Made by a program: the position numbers and the translations under genes. From an uncultured Gemmiger sp. (GTDB taxonomy: Bacteria > Bacillota > Clostridia > Oscillospirales > Ruminococcaceae): 64,000 nucleotides of DNA. Of this stretch, positions 46,502 through 55,079 are shown piece after piece; within the stretch, counting starts at the first letter, position 1; each line of letters starts with the position of its first letter. The stretch spans positions 1 through 64,000 of the forward strand of contig CALXHR010000010.1 of the NCBI GenBank assembly GCA_944388175.1, given 5' to 3'. The notes under the pieces were generated by a model, which made no database searches, was not told the origin of the DNA, and saw only the letters and a program-made list of their open reading frames with translations.

Positions 46502-46790
46502 AGCAAAAACCTCTTCTTCTGTTTTTTCAAAAGGGGCAACACTCGCGCACGGCGGTGCCTGACGCTCGTGTTTCCCCTCTTTGGAATCCCCTTCGACAAA
46601 ATTTTGCGTCAAACCGCGCACTCGTCGCGAGCTCCTCGCACACAATTTGCCGCAAAATTTCCCTGTATGTGTCACCGCCGTCGGCGCATGTCCGCCGACG
46701 GTGACGGGTTTAAAATTTCTCGGCGGCCTGAACGGGCCAAAAGCCCGCGATCTACCGTATTTATTATCGCTGATCTTTCCTCTTTGTCAA
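46502..46790 (-). promoter_or_regulatory. gltX promoter and structured leader with terminator-like hairpin
   Basis: On the minus strand TTGACA (46790-46785) and GATAAT (46768-46763), 16 bases apart, give a leader of about 255 bases. It can form H1 (46671-46705; GTCACCG with CGGTGAC ends), H2, a long imperfect stem bounded by AAATTTTGCG and CGCAAAATTT (46598-46660), and H3 (46533-46577; GGGGAAACACGAGCG with CGCGAGTGTTGCCCC) followed by TTTTG. H3 looks like an intrinsic terminator just before the ribosome binding site, suggesting attenuation. No T-box consensus (GGTGGNACCGCG) is seen, so the mechanism is unknown. Confidence 0.6.
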
Positions 46791-46820
46791 GGCGCGTTGT
46801 GCTGGAACCGGCCGGGCGTG

Positions 46821-48107
46821 TCAACTTTGTACAAAATACGGCGCAAAGCGGTGCAGGTCGTCGATCTTGACGGTGGCGCGGTAATACACGCCGTCGTCGC
46901 GGTATTCCTCGGCCGCGACGCTGCCGCGGCTGCGCAAAAGATCGGCCAGCGCCAGCTTGTCGTAGGGCAGCAACACCTCAATGCCGCGCACGCGGTGGGC
47001 CAGCACTTCGTCCAGGCGGGCCAGCAGCTCCGGCAGGCCGCGGCCGGTTTTGGCGCTCGTCAGCAGCATGCCGGGGGCAAAGGGCGTCAGGTTGGCGGCG
47101 TCGCATTTGTTGTACACCACCAACTGCGGGATGTCCGCGCAATCCAACTGGGCCAGCACTTCGTCGGTCACGGCCAGCTGCTCGGCGGCTTCGGGGTCGG
47201 CGGCGTCGGCCACCTTGACGATGACGTCGGCGTAGGCGGCTTCCTCCAGCGTGCTCTTGAACGCTTCGACCAGGTGGTGCGGCAGGCGGCTCACAAAACC
47301 GACGGTGTCCACCAGGATGACCTGCAGCCCGCTCGGCAGCGTCAGTTTGCGGGCCGTGGGGTCCAGCGTGGCAAACAGCATGTCGGCTTCAAAAATCTGT
47401 TCGCCGCACAGCGCATTCAGCAGGCTGGATTTGCCCACGTTGGTGTAGCCCACCAGCGCCACCACCGGCACGTTGTTTTTGCGGCGGGCGCGGCGGGTCT
47501 CGCCGCGGCGCTTTTCCAGCTCCTGCAATTTGCCTTCCAGGTGTTCAATGCGGTGGTGCAGGTGGCGGCGGTCCAGTTCCAGCTTGGTCTCGCCCGTGCC
47601 GCGGCGCGCGCCGCCCCCGCCGGCCCCGCCGCCGCCCTGGCGGCTCAGGCTTTCGCCCAGGCCCTGCAGGCGCGGCAGCTGGTAGCGCAGCGTGGCCAGT
47701 TCGGTCTGCAGTTTGCCCTCGTTGGTGGTGGCCCGCGCGCGGAAAATCTCCAAAATCAGCATCGTGCGGTCCAGCACTTCCACCTGTAACGCGGCCGAAA
47801 GGTTGCGCAGCTGGCTGCCGGTCAGCTCGCCGTCAAAAATGGCAGCCGCCGCGCCGGTGTTGGCGCACACCAAGCGCGCTTCGGCTACTTTGCCCTCGCC
47901 CAGCATCGTTGCGGCTTCGGGCACGGCGCGCTTTTGCACAACCTCGGCCACGGCGCGCATGCCGTTGGCTTCGGCCAGGGCGGTCAGTTCCGCCAGGCTG
48001 CGGTCCATGTCGTAGCGGCCCAGGTCCAGCGCCAGCAACACCACGGGGGTCTCGCCCTCGGTCTGTTTTTGGGCGGTAGCGCCAAAATCTAAGGTGATGT
48101 CGTTCAT
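46821..48107 (-). CDS. hflX: Ribosome-associated GTPase HflX
   Basis: A 428-residue HflX. The N-terminal nucleotide-binding half (about 1-185) contains the Gly-rich GGGGAGGGGARRGTGETKLE stretch and a coiled coil (LDRRHLHHRIEHLEGKLQEL). The G domain has Walker A GYTNVGKSSLLN, switch I/II LFATLDPTARKL and DTVGFVSRLPHHLVEAF, and G4 NKCD. HflX splits or rescues stalled ribosomes under stress. ATG 48107 overlaps the stop of the upstream acetyltransferase by four bases (ATGA), so it is the last gene of a minus-strand operon that begins with surface polysaccharide genes; this linkage is probably positional and not functional. Confidence 0.95.
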   Translation of the reverse strand: MNDITLDFGATAQKQTEGETPVVLLALDLGRYDMDRSLAELTALAEANGMRAVAEVVQKRAVPEAATMLGEGKVAEARLVCANTGAAAAIFDGELTGSQLRNLSAALQVEVLDRTMLILEIFRARATTNEGKLQTELATLRYQLPRLQGLGESLSRQGGGGAGGGGARRGTGETKLELDRRHLHHRIEHLEGKLQELEKRRGETRRARRKNNVPVVALVGYTNVGKSSLLNALCGEQIFEADMLFATLDPTARKLTLPSGLQVILVDTVGFVSRLPHHLVEAFKSTLEEAAYADVIVKVADAADPEAAEQLAVTDEVLAQLDCADIPQLVVYNKCDAANLTPFAPGMLLTSAKTGRGLPELLARLDEVLAHRVRGIEVLLPYDKLALADLLRSRGSVAAEEYRDDGVYYRATVKIDDLHRFAPYFVQS

Positions 48108-48682
48108 AGTTCCTCTTTCAGCAGGTGGTAGGCGCGGCAGGGCATCGGCGTGCCGTCAAAGCGGCGGTAGGTCGCGTCGTGGTCGTACACAAAACCGGCT
48201 TTTTGCAGCACCGCGCTGCTGGCGATATTCTCATTGGCATGGCAGGCCGCCAGCCACAGCCCGCCCACGGTGCCGAACCAGTAATCCCGCACGGCGCACA
48301 AGGCTTCGGTGGTGTAGCCCTGGTTCCACCATTTGCGGCCGATGGCATAGCCGACCTCCCAGGCGTCGCCCAGGCGCTCGGTGTTCAGGTGCCAGCCGGT
48401 TTTCAGGTCGCGGCAGGGGAACAGGCTGATGGCGCCAAACAGCACGCCGCTGTGCTTGTCCTCGATGCCCCACTGGTAAAAGGCCGGTTCGGGGTAGTGT
48501 TTTTCCCATTCGTTCAGCAGTTCGGCCGTTGTGGCCCAGCTGCGGTGGGCGTCCCAGCGCATAAAGCGCGCGACCTGCGGGTCGCTGGCCCAGTTGTTGT
48601 ACATCATCTCGCTGTCGTCGATGCTCAGCCGCCGCAGCAGCAGGCGCCCGGTCTCCAGTTCCTGGGTGCCGCAATGTTTCAT
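48104..48682 (-). CDS. GNAT acetyltransferase, RimJ/RimL type
   Basis: A 192-residue GNAT protein. The N-terminus LETGRLLLRRLSIDDSEMMY is typical of RimJ/RimL-like enzymes, followed by FYQWGIEDKHSGVLFGAISL, the acetyl-CoA loop region VGYAIGRKWWNQGYTTEAL and CHANENIASSAVLQKAGF. It transfers acetyl groups to N-termini or small amines; the target is not known. ATG 48682 is used because the family N-terminus starts there and GGAATC/GAGG-like bases precede it; the longer frame lies inside the flippase gene. It starts 10 bases after the flippase stop and overlaps hflX by four bases. Confidence 0.87.
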   Translation of the reverse strand: MKHCGTQELETGRLLLRRLSIDDSEMMYNNWASDPQVARFMRWDAHRSWATTAELLNEWEKHYPEPAFYQWGIEDKHSGVLFGAISLFPCRDLKTGWHLNTERLGDAWEVGYAIGRKWWNQGYTTEALCAVRDYWFGTVGGLWLAACHANENIASSAVLQKAGFVYDHDATYRRFDGTPMPCRAYHLLKEEL

Positions 48683-48692
48683 GGTGGATTCC

Positions 48693-50153
48693 TCACTTCC
48701 GCAAAAGGTAACGCCGCACAAAGCCCAGCGCCAGCTGCCAAAGCCGCAGCAGCTGGGCGCGGTACAGCGTGCAGTAGATAAACAGAATGCCCGCGCACAG
48801 CGCGAACTTGAGCCAGAAATGCTGCCACAGCAACGTGCCGGCCGCCGTGACGGCGAACGCCAGCAAAAAGCCGGAAGCCGTCTTGGCAAAACTGGGGATG
48901 GTGCGGTAGTACATCTGCCCGGTCACGCTGCGGTACAAAAACGCCAGCCCGTTGCTGGCGGCCAGCGCCAGCGCCGCGCCCTGCAGGCCCAGCGGGGGCA
49001 CCAGCAGCGTGCACAGCAAAAAGTTGGACGCCGCGCCCACCGCAATGCCGATGGTGTCGTGCCAGGGTTTGCGCGCGATGGAGTTGCCGTAGACCGTGCC
49101 CTCGCACAAAATGTTGAACACGACGGCCAGCATCAGCAGCGGGAAAATCGCCAAAGCGTCCCGCTTTTCGGGGAAAATCCAGAACACGACGTCCTCGCAG
49201 ATGACCAGCACGCAGAAAAACGCAAAGATCATAAAGTTCAAGATATCGTGCACGCGGCCGATGCGGTCCTGTTCGTCGCGGTAATGCGCGTAGACGTACG
49301 GCCCCCAGTAGGTCGAAAACCCGGCCTGCACGGCGGTGACCAGCTGCGCCAGGCTGTAGCCGAACGCAAACAGCCCCTGCGCCGTTTCACCGCACGCGTT
49401 GCTGACAAACGACAGGCAGACGCCGCTGGACAGGCTGAACAGAATCTGCGCCGGCGCCAGCGCAATGCCGTAGGGTAGCACGGTGCGCGCCACCCCGGCG
49501 GCGGTGGCCGCCGGCACTGCGCCCAGCACGGCGGCGCGGTATTTAAAGCCGAACGCCAGCGCCACAACGCCAAAGCTTAAAATGGCGGCCAGCGCCAGCA
49601 GCATGGTGCTGGAAACAAAAAAGCCCGGCAGCAGGTAGAGCAGGTTGTAGCAGCCCTGCATCCACAGCGTTTCGGCCGTGTAGGCGCGCAGGTCGTTTTC
49701 CAGCCGCAGCAGCACGTTGAGGTAGCGCACCAGCATATACAGCGCGGCGTTGATAAACAGCAGCGGCACAATGCCCGGCCCCGCGGTGGAAAGCCCCAGC
49801 GCGGCGGCCAGCGGCCCGGCGGCCGTCACGCTGCACACGACGCCCAGCGCCAGCATAAACACCGCCGAAAGCCGCGTGCACACTGCAAACAGCTGCCGCG
49901 GCGCGGCCCCGGCGGGCGGTTCATGGTAAAAGCGCAGCAGCGCCTGGTCCAGCCCCAGGATGCCAAGGTTCATAAAGGTGGCCGTGTAGGTCATAAAGGT
50001 TACCGGCGCGCCCAGCACCTTGCTGGGCAGCAGGCCTTTGACGATGAGCGCCGCGCCCGTGATGACGAACCCCAGGTAGGTCGCCACCGAGTATTTCATC
50101 ACGTTGCCGGCAAAACTCTGCCCGGCGCTGCGTTGTTCGTCAGCTTGCGGCAT
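48693..50153 (-). CDS. Oligosaccharide flippase (Wzx/MATE-like, MOP superfamily)
   Basis: A 486-residue protein with about 12-14 hydrophobic helices. It begins NVMKYSVATYLGFVITGAAL and contains LGILGLDQALLRFYHE, YGIALAPAQILFSLSSGVCL and QAGFSTYWGPYVYAHYRDEQ, the pattern of polysaccharide biosynthesis (Polysacc_synt) flippases that move lipid-linked sugar units across the membrane. ATG 50153 is preferred, with AAGGAGGGTCCC just before it. Its start overlaps the end of the upstream surface-carbohydrate gene by 14 bases. With the SGNH and MBOAT proteins it outlines the export and modification of a surface glycan, though no polymerase or glycosyltransferase cluster is in the window. Confidence 0.88.
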   Translation of the reverse strand: MPQADEQRSAGQSFAGNVMKYSVATYLGFVITGAALIVKGLLPSKVLGAPVTFMTYTATFMNLGILGLDQALLRFYHEPPAGAAPRQLFAVCTRLSAVFMLALGVVCSVTAAGPLAAALGLSTAGPGIVPLLFINAALYMLVRYLNVLLRLENDLRAYTAETLWMQGCYNLLYLLPGFFVSSTMLLALAAILSFGVVALAFGFKYRAAVLGAVPAATAAGVARTVLPYGIALAPAQILFSLSSGVCLSFVSNACGETAQGLFAFGYSLAQLVTAVQAGFSTYWGPYVYAHYRDEQDRIGRVHDILNFMIFAFFCVLVICEDVVFWIFPEKRDALAIFPLLMLAVVFNILCEGTVYGNSIARKPWHDTIGIAVGAASNFLLCTLLVPPLGLQGAALALAASNGLAFLYRSVTGQMYYRTIPSFAKTASGFLLAFAVTAAGTLLWQHFWLKFALCAGILFIYCTLYRAQLLRLWQLALGFVRRYLLRK

Positions 50154-51474
50154 GGGACCCTCCTTGTACATAGGGGCGGATGCGCTCGGTCATGCGGGTG
50201 ATCTCTTCGGGCGGGAGATAGGCTTTGTCCACATACCCGTAGATGCGCTGGGCAAAGTCCGCCAGCGGCGGGCAGAAGGCAAACACCTTGCGGGGCTGCC
50301 ACTGGTGGCGGTAGAGGAAATGCACCCCGGCCAGCGCCACAAATTTCAGTACGTTGAAATGCGGCGTAAAGCCATCGCCCATCGGGTGGTCGCGCGGCGG
50401 GTTTTTATAGACCTCCTCCAGCAGATCGGCCATGCGCAGGTAGGCCGCGCGCGGGCTGGGGTCAAAGTACCCTTCGATCACGTCCCGCGCAATGGGGAAC
50501 GGCGGGTCCGTCTCGGCCATGGCGGCGGCAAATGCGTCGTAGCTCGTAATATACCGCGCGCCTTTGTAAATGACGGGGTCGTACTCATGCTCGATGGGCA
50601 CCGGCCGCAGGATATGGCAGCTTTTGCCCGCCATGTACACCTCGGCAATGGCGGTGCTCATCCAGATCGAGATGGAATCCGCCGCGACGATCCACTGTTT
50701 GACGGAATCGGCAAAAATGACGTGGAAGTTGGGCCGTTTTTGGGCCAGTGCTTCCAGCGCGGGGCTGTTCCACTCGCTGGGGTGGCGGCGGTAGACGAGC
50801 TCCACCTCGGGGTGGGCGGCGAGGTACTCGTCGAACCAGGTCAGCGTCTTTTCCATCGAGACGCGGTTGGTGCGCGCAAAGCCGGTGAAATCGGTGCCGG
50901 CCATCTGGGAGAGCTCGGCCACCTCGGCGTCCGACATGCTCGCGTAGCCAAAACTTGAGATATACAGGTGCAGGTGCCTGGCGGGGTCCAGGCCGAACTC
51001 GCGGCAAAGGGTTTCTTTGTCTTTAAAATAACCCTGGAACTCCGGGCGCAGAAAATCCATCATCACGGCGCCGGTCACGGGGGTATTTTTGGCGTCCATG
51101 CCGTGGGCCTGCAGCCGCCGGGCGGTGCGCTGGCCCCAGCAGGTCTGCACGCAGCGCTTGGCGTTGCCGTTCATGTTGAACCAGTCGCCCTCCTCCTGCG
51201 TGTCGGAGAGCATCTGCTCCCAATGCAGGTTGACGATCTTGTCGCAGCGGCCGATGTTGTTGTACACGTGGCTGTTGATGGCCTCGTTGTCGTACATGCA
51301 GCTGGCCACCAGCACTTCCGGCTTGTCGCGCCCGAACAGCCGCAGCTGTTTGGGGTCCAGCAGCTGGCGAATTTCGGCGGTGTAGCCGCGGCGTTCCAGT
51401 TCCAGTTTCAGCAAAAGGTCGCTCTCATATTCGCGCACCGTGTGCTCATACAAAATCAAAAAATCCAGTGCCAA
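50140..51474 (-). CDS. Surface carbohydrate biosynthesis protein
   Basis: A 444-residue cytoplasmic protein resembling the surface carbohydrate biosynthesis (CDP-glycerol-transferase-like, GT-B) group. Recognisable parts are an N-terminal ELERRGYTAEIRQLL segment, KIVNLHWEQM, VTGAVMMDFLR, ELVYRRHPSEWNSP and SVKQWIVAADSISIWMSTAI, where the last two match the nucleotide-sugar/CDP site of TagB-like enzymes. Precise activity is uncertain: it may assemble a glycan or a polyol-phosphate unit. The start is TTG 51474, placed seven bases after GGGAGGTG. It begins 17 bases after the SGNH gene and overlaps the flippase gene. Confidence 0.75.
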   Translation of the reverse strand: MALDFLILYEHTVREYESDLLLKLELERRGYTAEIRQLLDPKQLRLFGRDKPEVLVASCMYDNEAINSHVYNNIGRCDKIVNLHWEQMLSDTQEEGDWFNMNGNAKRCVQTCWGQRTARRLQAHGMDAKNTPVTGAVMMDFLRPEFQGYFKDKETLCREFGLDPARHLHLYISSFGYASMSDAEVAELSQMAGTDFTGFARTNRVSMEKTLTWFDEYLAAHPEVELVYRRHPSEWNSPALEALAQKRPNFHVIFADSVKQWIVAADSISIWMSTAIAEVYMAGKSCHILRPVPIEHEYDPVIYKGARYITSYDAFAAAMAETDPPFPIARDVIEGYFDPSPRAAYLRMADLLEEVYKNPPRDHPMGDGFTPHFNVLKFVALAGVHFLYRHQWQPRKVFAFCPPLADFAQRIYGYVDKAYLPPEEITRMTERIRPYVQGGSHAAS

Positions 51475-51490
51475 GGGGCACCTCCCGGTC

Positions 51491-52429
51491 TTATGTCAGT
51501 TCGGTAAACAGCATATCCACCCACTGCGGCAGTCCGTGGACTTCGTCCAGGTGGAAGCCGTCAAAAAACTGGGTGTCGTCGTCAAAGTCGGGGCGGTTTT
51601 CCCACTCATAGTCCAGCACGGCAAACCCGTACTCCGCCGCCCAGGCGTGCAGCTGGGGCAGCACGTCCTGCTGCATCGCGGTGTCGATGCCAAACGGCAC
51701 GCACACCTCGGTGCGCACGTTGTCGGCCATCGGCGGCAGCACCAGCGTCAGGCGCACGCCGGCGTCGCGGCAGCGCGCGGCCAGCGTTTCCAGGCGGGCG
51801 AACTCTTCGCTCAGCGCCCAGTTCTCGCACCGGGGGATCAGGTTCTGCGGGTAGACGTAAAGTTTATAGTGCAGCGGCAGCGTCTCGCCGTCGTCGCCAA
51901 TGTAATCCGCCGGGCCCCACTCGCCGGTCTCGACGGCGTCGGGCGTGCCGCGCACTGTGTCCAGCAGCACAGTCAGGGCGTTGACGTTGTATTCCAGGTT
52001 CAGGCAGTAGGCCAGCGGGTTTTGCAGCGTTTCCTCCAGCTGTTCAAAGCGGTCGGTGTTGTAATGTGCGTTGAGCGTGTAGAACGAGACCGCGACCACC
52101 AGCTCGTCCACCTCGTTGCCGGAGTCGAGGATGTAGTCTGCCAGATCCAGCGTCTCTTTGAGCGACGCCCCGCCGAACGCAAGGTTCTGCCACGCCTTGC
52201 CCGAAACTTCGGCCGCCTGCTGCATGTCGATATGCGCCAGGCGGCTGTCGCCCAGCAGCAGGCAGCGGCCGGGATCGGCCTGGTATTCCCGCACGCGGGC
52301 CACCGGTTGGGTGGAGGACGCCGCGGCTTTGAGCCCGAAGTAGTTGTTGGGCTCAAACGCGATGAACACCGCCAGCCACACCGCCACGGGGACGGCCAAC
52401 AGCGCCAGACTTTTTAAGATGTGTTTCAC
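51491..52429 (-). CDS. SGNH/GDSL-type membrane-anchored hydrolase, probable MBOAT partner
   Basis: A 312-residue protein with an N-terminal membrane helix (about 5-26), then an SGNH-like domain. The nucleophile motif is LLLGDSRLAHID, a block-III like segment is LVLPPMADN, and the catalytic D-x-x-H is in FFDGFHLDEVHG. Such AlgX/DltD-like proteins work with MBOAT acyltransferases to O-acylate surface polysaccharides outside the cell. It starts at GTG 52429 after AGGAGGGGCTGGCC. An MBOAT gene lies upstream on the same strand, separated by 770 bases of noncoding, repeat-rich DNA, and the surface carbohydrate gene follows after 16 bases. Confidence 0.82.
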   Translation of the reverse strand: MKHILKSLALLAVPVAVWLAVFIAFEPNNYFGLKAAASSTQPVARVREYQADPGRCLLLGDSRLAHIDMQQAAEVSGKAWQNLAFGGASLKETLDLADYILDSGNEVDELVVAVSFYTLNAHYNTDRFEQLEETLQNPLAYCLNLEYNVNALTVLLDTVRGTPDAVETGEWGPADYIGDDGETLPLHYKLYVYPQNLIPRCENWALSEEFARLETLAARCRDAGVRLTLVLPPMADNVRTEVCVPFGIDTAMQQDVLPQLHAWAAEYGFAVLDYEWENRPDFDDDTQFFDGFHLDEVHGLPQWVDMLFTELT

Positions 52430-53200
52430 GGCCAGCCCCTCCTTTCTCTGTGCGGTAGGCGTGTATGGTATTTTTGACTCTTGGGGGACGCGGAAAAAAC
52501 CGGCCCGGCTCTACAAGATTCGGTTCTCTCACTCGCCATTTCCCCTTCCTTTTTGACCGGCCAAAAAGGAAGCGAAAAAGCCGCCGCTAATTCCGTGGCG
52601 CGGGGCACGGCTAGGGCAAATCCAGTGGCCCTTTAGCACCGCCACGCTTTACCATCCGGCAGCATCTGCTGCGTCGCTCGGGCTTGCAATACATACAGTA
52701 TTGCTGCGCCCTCGCTCCTTGCATCTGCTACCGTCTGGCAAGCGGTGCGGCGCTTCAGGACCACCGGCTTTACCCCAGGTCCTGCGGGCCCCTTTGGAAA
52801 CCCCAGGGCTCTGATGTGGTCGCCCGAGACGGTTTCCGTTTCTCACAAGGCAAAGGCTCTCTGTTACAATACCCTTTCTTTCCTGCCGGTACGGCTCATC
52901 CGGGCTCCCGTTCTGAAACCCCGCCCGCGTTCGCGGGCGGGCCAACCTGCCGGATGGTTGGTGTTTGCTCGATAAACATCCTCTTTCCGGTCGGTTCGTA
53001 GGGGCCGCATGTATGCGGCCCGTGGACGTCTGCCCCATGGTAACGTTTTTGGTTCGTGTACGCGGTTGCCTTATTTGTAGGGGCGGCATATATGCCGCCC
53101 GGCAGGGGTGAACGGTCACGCGGGGTTCCCGGGTAAATCGACCGTTTACGCTACCCTGTAGGGCGGGCGTTCACGCCCGTCGCACATTTATTTCCCCGGG
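52430..53200. other. Gene-free, repeat-rich spacer between SGNH and MBOAT genes
   Basis: No convincing gene is seen in these 770 bases. It holds a hairpin with CTTCCTTTTT and AAAAAGGAAG arms (52545-52572), a GCAATAC/GTATTGC hairpin (52686-52704) inside a partly symmetric CTGCGTCGCTCGGGC / GCTGCGCCCTCGCTCC segment, a GCCCGCGTTCGCGGGCGGGC palindrome near 52921-52940, and three palindromic repeats of the same families as at 3.0 and 5.2 kb. Part of the sequence near 53104-53150 matches 5452-5500 in inverted form. Confidence 0.7.
53002..53180. repeat. Cluster of short palindromic (REP-like) repeats, part 3
   Basis: One GCATG-type palindrome (53002-53021, with a GTATGC variant half), one GGCGGCATATATGCCGCC type (53081-53100) and one GGGCGGGCGTTCACGCCCGT type (53161-53180). 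All three follow GTAGGG in the same direction. Confidence 0.82.
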
Positions 53201-54688
53201 TTAAAACCCGGCGTACATGCCAAACCCGGCGTTGCCAAACCCGCCGCTTTGCAAAATGTACCCGCCCAGCAAAAATACCACCAGCAGGTAATACACCGCC
53301 CAGCGGTGCTTTTCGCCCGCCAGCGCAATCTCGGCCGGTTTGTTTTTATATTGGAACGCCCGGCGGGCGTCCAGCCAAACGGCCAGCGCCAGCGCCGCCA
53401 GCACAAAGCCGTAATAGGCTGCCACCATGATGGCGTTGGCGTAAAACCCGATAAACACCGCGCTGTACAACTCGCCGGCAAAGCGCGCCGGGCCCCAGCC
53501 GCGCAAGCACCCGGCCAGGTAGCCGAACGCGTCGCCCACCGTCATGGGGGCCGACGCCGGGGCTGACCCCACGCGGAAGAACACCATGCTCACGCACCAC
53601 AGCGCAAACACGCCGGCGCGCTTGGCCCACAGTACCCGGGCCGGGGCTTTCTTTTTGGGTTTGCCCAGGCGGCGGTGCAGCAGTTCCTCGCCCAAACGGT
53701 AGCAGGCCTGCAAAAGGCCCCACACCACAAACGGCAGCGTGTTGCCGTGCCAGAACCCCGAGAGGAAAAACACCGTGAACACGCAGACCTCAGCCGGCAG
53801 GCGCGCAAGTTTGCCGCGCGTCACACCCGAAAGATCGGCCCAGGCCAGCGGCAGAAACAGGTAGTCCTGCAGCCAGGAAGAAAAGCTGATGTGCCACCGG
53901 CTCCAAAAACCGGAAAAGTTGGTGGCAAAAAACGGCGTCTTGAAGTTTTCCGGCAGGTCCAGGCCCAGCAACAGCCCCGCGGCGCGCGCAACCTCGGAAT
54001 AGCCCGAAAAATTAAAGTACAGCTGCAAGGTGTAGGCCACGGCCGCCAACACCAGCATCGGCCCGCCGTAGCTGCGGTAGTGGGGGAACACCTCGTCCAC
54101 CAGCACGCCCAGCACGTCGCTGACGGCCACCAGCTTGAACAGCCCCAGCGCCAGCAGCCGCAGGCTGCGCACGGTGCGCGCGGCGTCAAAGCGGTGTTCC
54201 TCGCGGAACTGGGGCAGCAGCGCCCCGGCGCGGCAGATGGGCCCCTGGGTGACGGTGGCGAAAAAGTTCAAAAACAGCGCGCAGTGGATGGGGTTTTTCT
54301 CCACCTCGCAGTCGCCGCGCGCCGCGTCGATCAGGTAGGCGATGGCCGCAAAGCTGTAAAAGCTGATGCCCAGTGGCATGGCGACGGCCCGCCAGCCCGC
54401 CAGCCCGGCGAATGCGCCGTTGTATTTGAAAAAGGCCAAAATTGCCAGCAGCCCCGCCACGCCCGCGCGCAGCGCGGCGGTCTTGTGGCGGCTTTCCAGC
54501 GCGCGGCCGCACAGGTAGGTCAGCGCCGCAAGGGCGATGGTTACCGGCAGCATCGCGGGCATTGCCAGCCAATAGAACAGCCAGCTGGCCGCCAGCAGAA
54601 ACGGGCTTTGCCAGCGCTGCGGCAGGTGCAGGTAGACGGCGGCCGTCACCAGCAAAAACCCAAAAAAGCCAAAACTTTGCAGGCTCAC
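53201..54688 (-). CDS. MBOAT-family membrane O-acyltransferase
   Basis: A 495-residue membrane protein with about ten to twelve helices. It shows the MBOAT core: FFATVTQGPICRAGALLPQF, LQLYFNFSGYSEVARAAGLL, FWSRWHISFSSWLQDYLFLP and the conserved histidine in FLSGFWHGNTLPFVVWGLLQ. The family includes AlgI, DltB and PatA, which carry acyl groups across the membrane to extracellular polymers. With the SGNH protein downstream it forms a typical O-acetylation pair, presumably acting on the glycan handled by the flippase. The start is GTG 54688 after AAAGGAGACGCGGCG. It is transcribed on the minus strand, divergent from the potassium uptake operon. Confidence 0.92.
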   Translation of the reverse strand: MSLQSFGFFGFLLVTAAVYLHLPQRWQSPFLLAASWLFYWLAMPAMLPVTIALAALTYLCGRALESRHKTAALRAGVAGLLAILAFFKYNGAFAGLAGWRAVAMPLGISFYSFAAIAYLIDAARGDCEVEKNPIHCALFLNFFATVTQGPICRAGALLPQFREEHRFDAARTVRSLRLLALGLFKLVAVSDVLGVLVDEVFPHYRSYGGPMLVLAAVAYTLQLYFNFSGYSEVARAAGLLLGLDLPENFKTPFFATNFSGFWSRWHISFSSWLQDYLFLPLAWADLSGVTRGKLARLPAEVCVFTVFFLSGFWHGNTLPFVVWGLLQACYRLGEELLHRRLGKPKKKAPARVLWAKRAGVFALWCVSMVFFRVGSAPASAPMTVGDAFGYLAGCLRGWGPARFAGELYSAVFIGFYANAIMVAAYYGFVLAALALAVWLDARRAFQYKNKPAEIALAGEKHRWAVYYLLVVFLLGGYILQSGGFGNAGFGMYAGF

Positions 54689-54892
54689 CGCCGCGTCTCC
54701 TTTCGTTTGGGGTCGTCGCTCTTTTTATAGAAGTATACGCATCAACATATTATACATGATTTCGCCCCCCGGCGCAAGGGCAAAAAGCCTGCCGTATGGC
54801 GGCAAAACGCCCCGTGCCGCGCCCGCGCCTGCCCGCCGCGCGGGGCGGCGTAGCAAGATTTTGCCTTTTGCGGGGAAATCTGCGTTTTTGCC

Positions 54893-54921
54893 TTGACGGG
54901 GCGGGGCCTTTGTGCTATAGT
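54893..54921 (+). promoter_or_regulatory. Promoter of the potassium uptake operon
   Basis: TTGACG (54893-54898), 17-base spacer, TATAGT (54916-54921). Transcription should begin near 54928, giving a leader of about 150 bases before ktrB. Confidence 0.85.
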
Positions 54922-54927
54922 ACAGGC

Positions 54928-55058
54928 GTTGTACAGCCGGGATAAGTGGTGGAGTCTGTCATAGGGTGCCTGGGCGCTCTATTTATCCGGGCCTTGCACG
55001 GGCGCAACGGCGCGCCCGTCCGGCGGGGCTTCCACCTGAAAGGAAGCCCCGCTTTTTT
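54928..55058 (+). promoter_or_regulatory. Structured leader RNA with terminator before ktrB, candidate riboswitch
   Basis: The leader can fold as follows. P1 is CCGGGATAA (54937-54945) with TTATCCGG (54983-54990), allowing one bulge. Inside it, hairpin ATAGGGTGC-CTGG-GCGCTCTAT (54961-54982) abuts the P1 3' strand. P2 is ACGGGCGC with GCGCCCGT (54998-55019). A strong terminator, GCGGGGCTTCC with GGAAGCCCCGC, is followed by TTTTTT (55024-55058). GGTGGA (54948-54953) inside P1 can instead pair with TCCACC (55031-55036) in the terminator, a possible antiterminator. I do not see the conserved core of the c-di-AMP (ydaO) riboswitch often found before ktr genes. Confidence 0.6.
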
Positions 55059-55079
55059 GTACACTGCAAAGGAACGCGT

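Noticed and set aside
46502..46790. T-box riboswitch before gltX
   Set aside because: No AGGGTGGNACCGCG-type T-box sequence or specifier loop could be found on the minus strand.
52649..53119. 156-codon minus-strand frame in the SGNH-MBOAT spacer
   Set aside because: It is mostly made from repeat sequence, has no recognisable domain and no ribosome binding site.
54928..55058. c-di-AMP (ydaO) riboswitch before ktrB
   Set aside because: Expected from context, but the conserved GGGGTGAAT-like and CCGTCAGC-like core segments are not found, so it is left as an unassigned leader.
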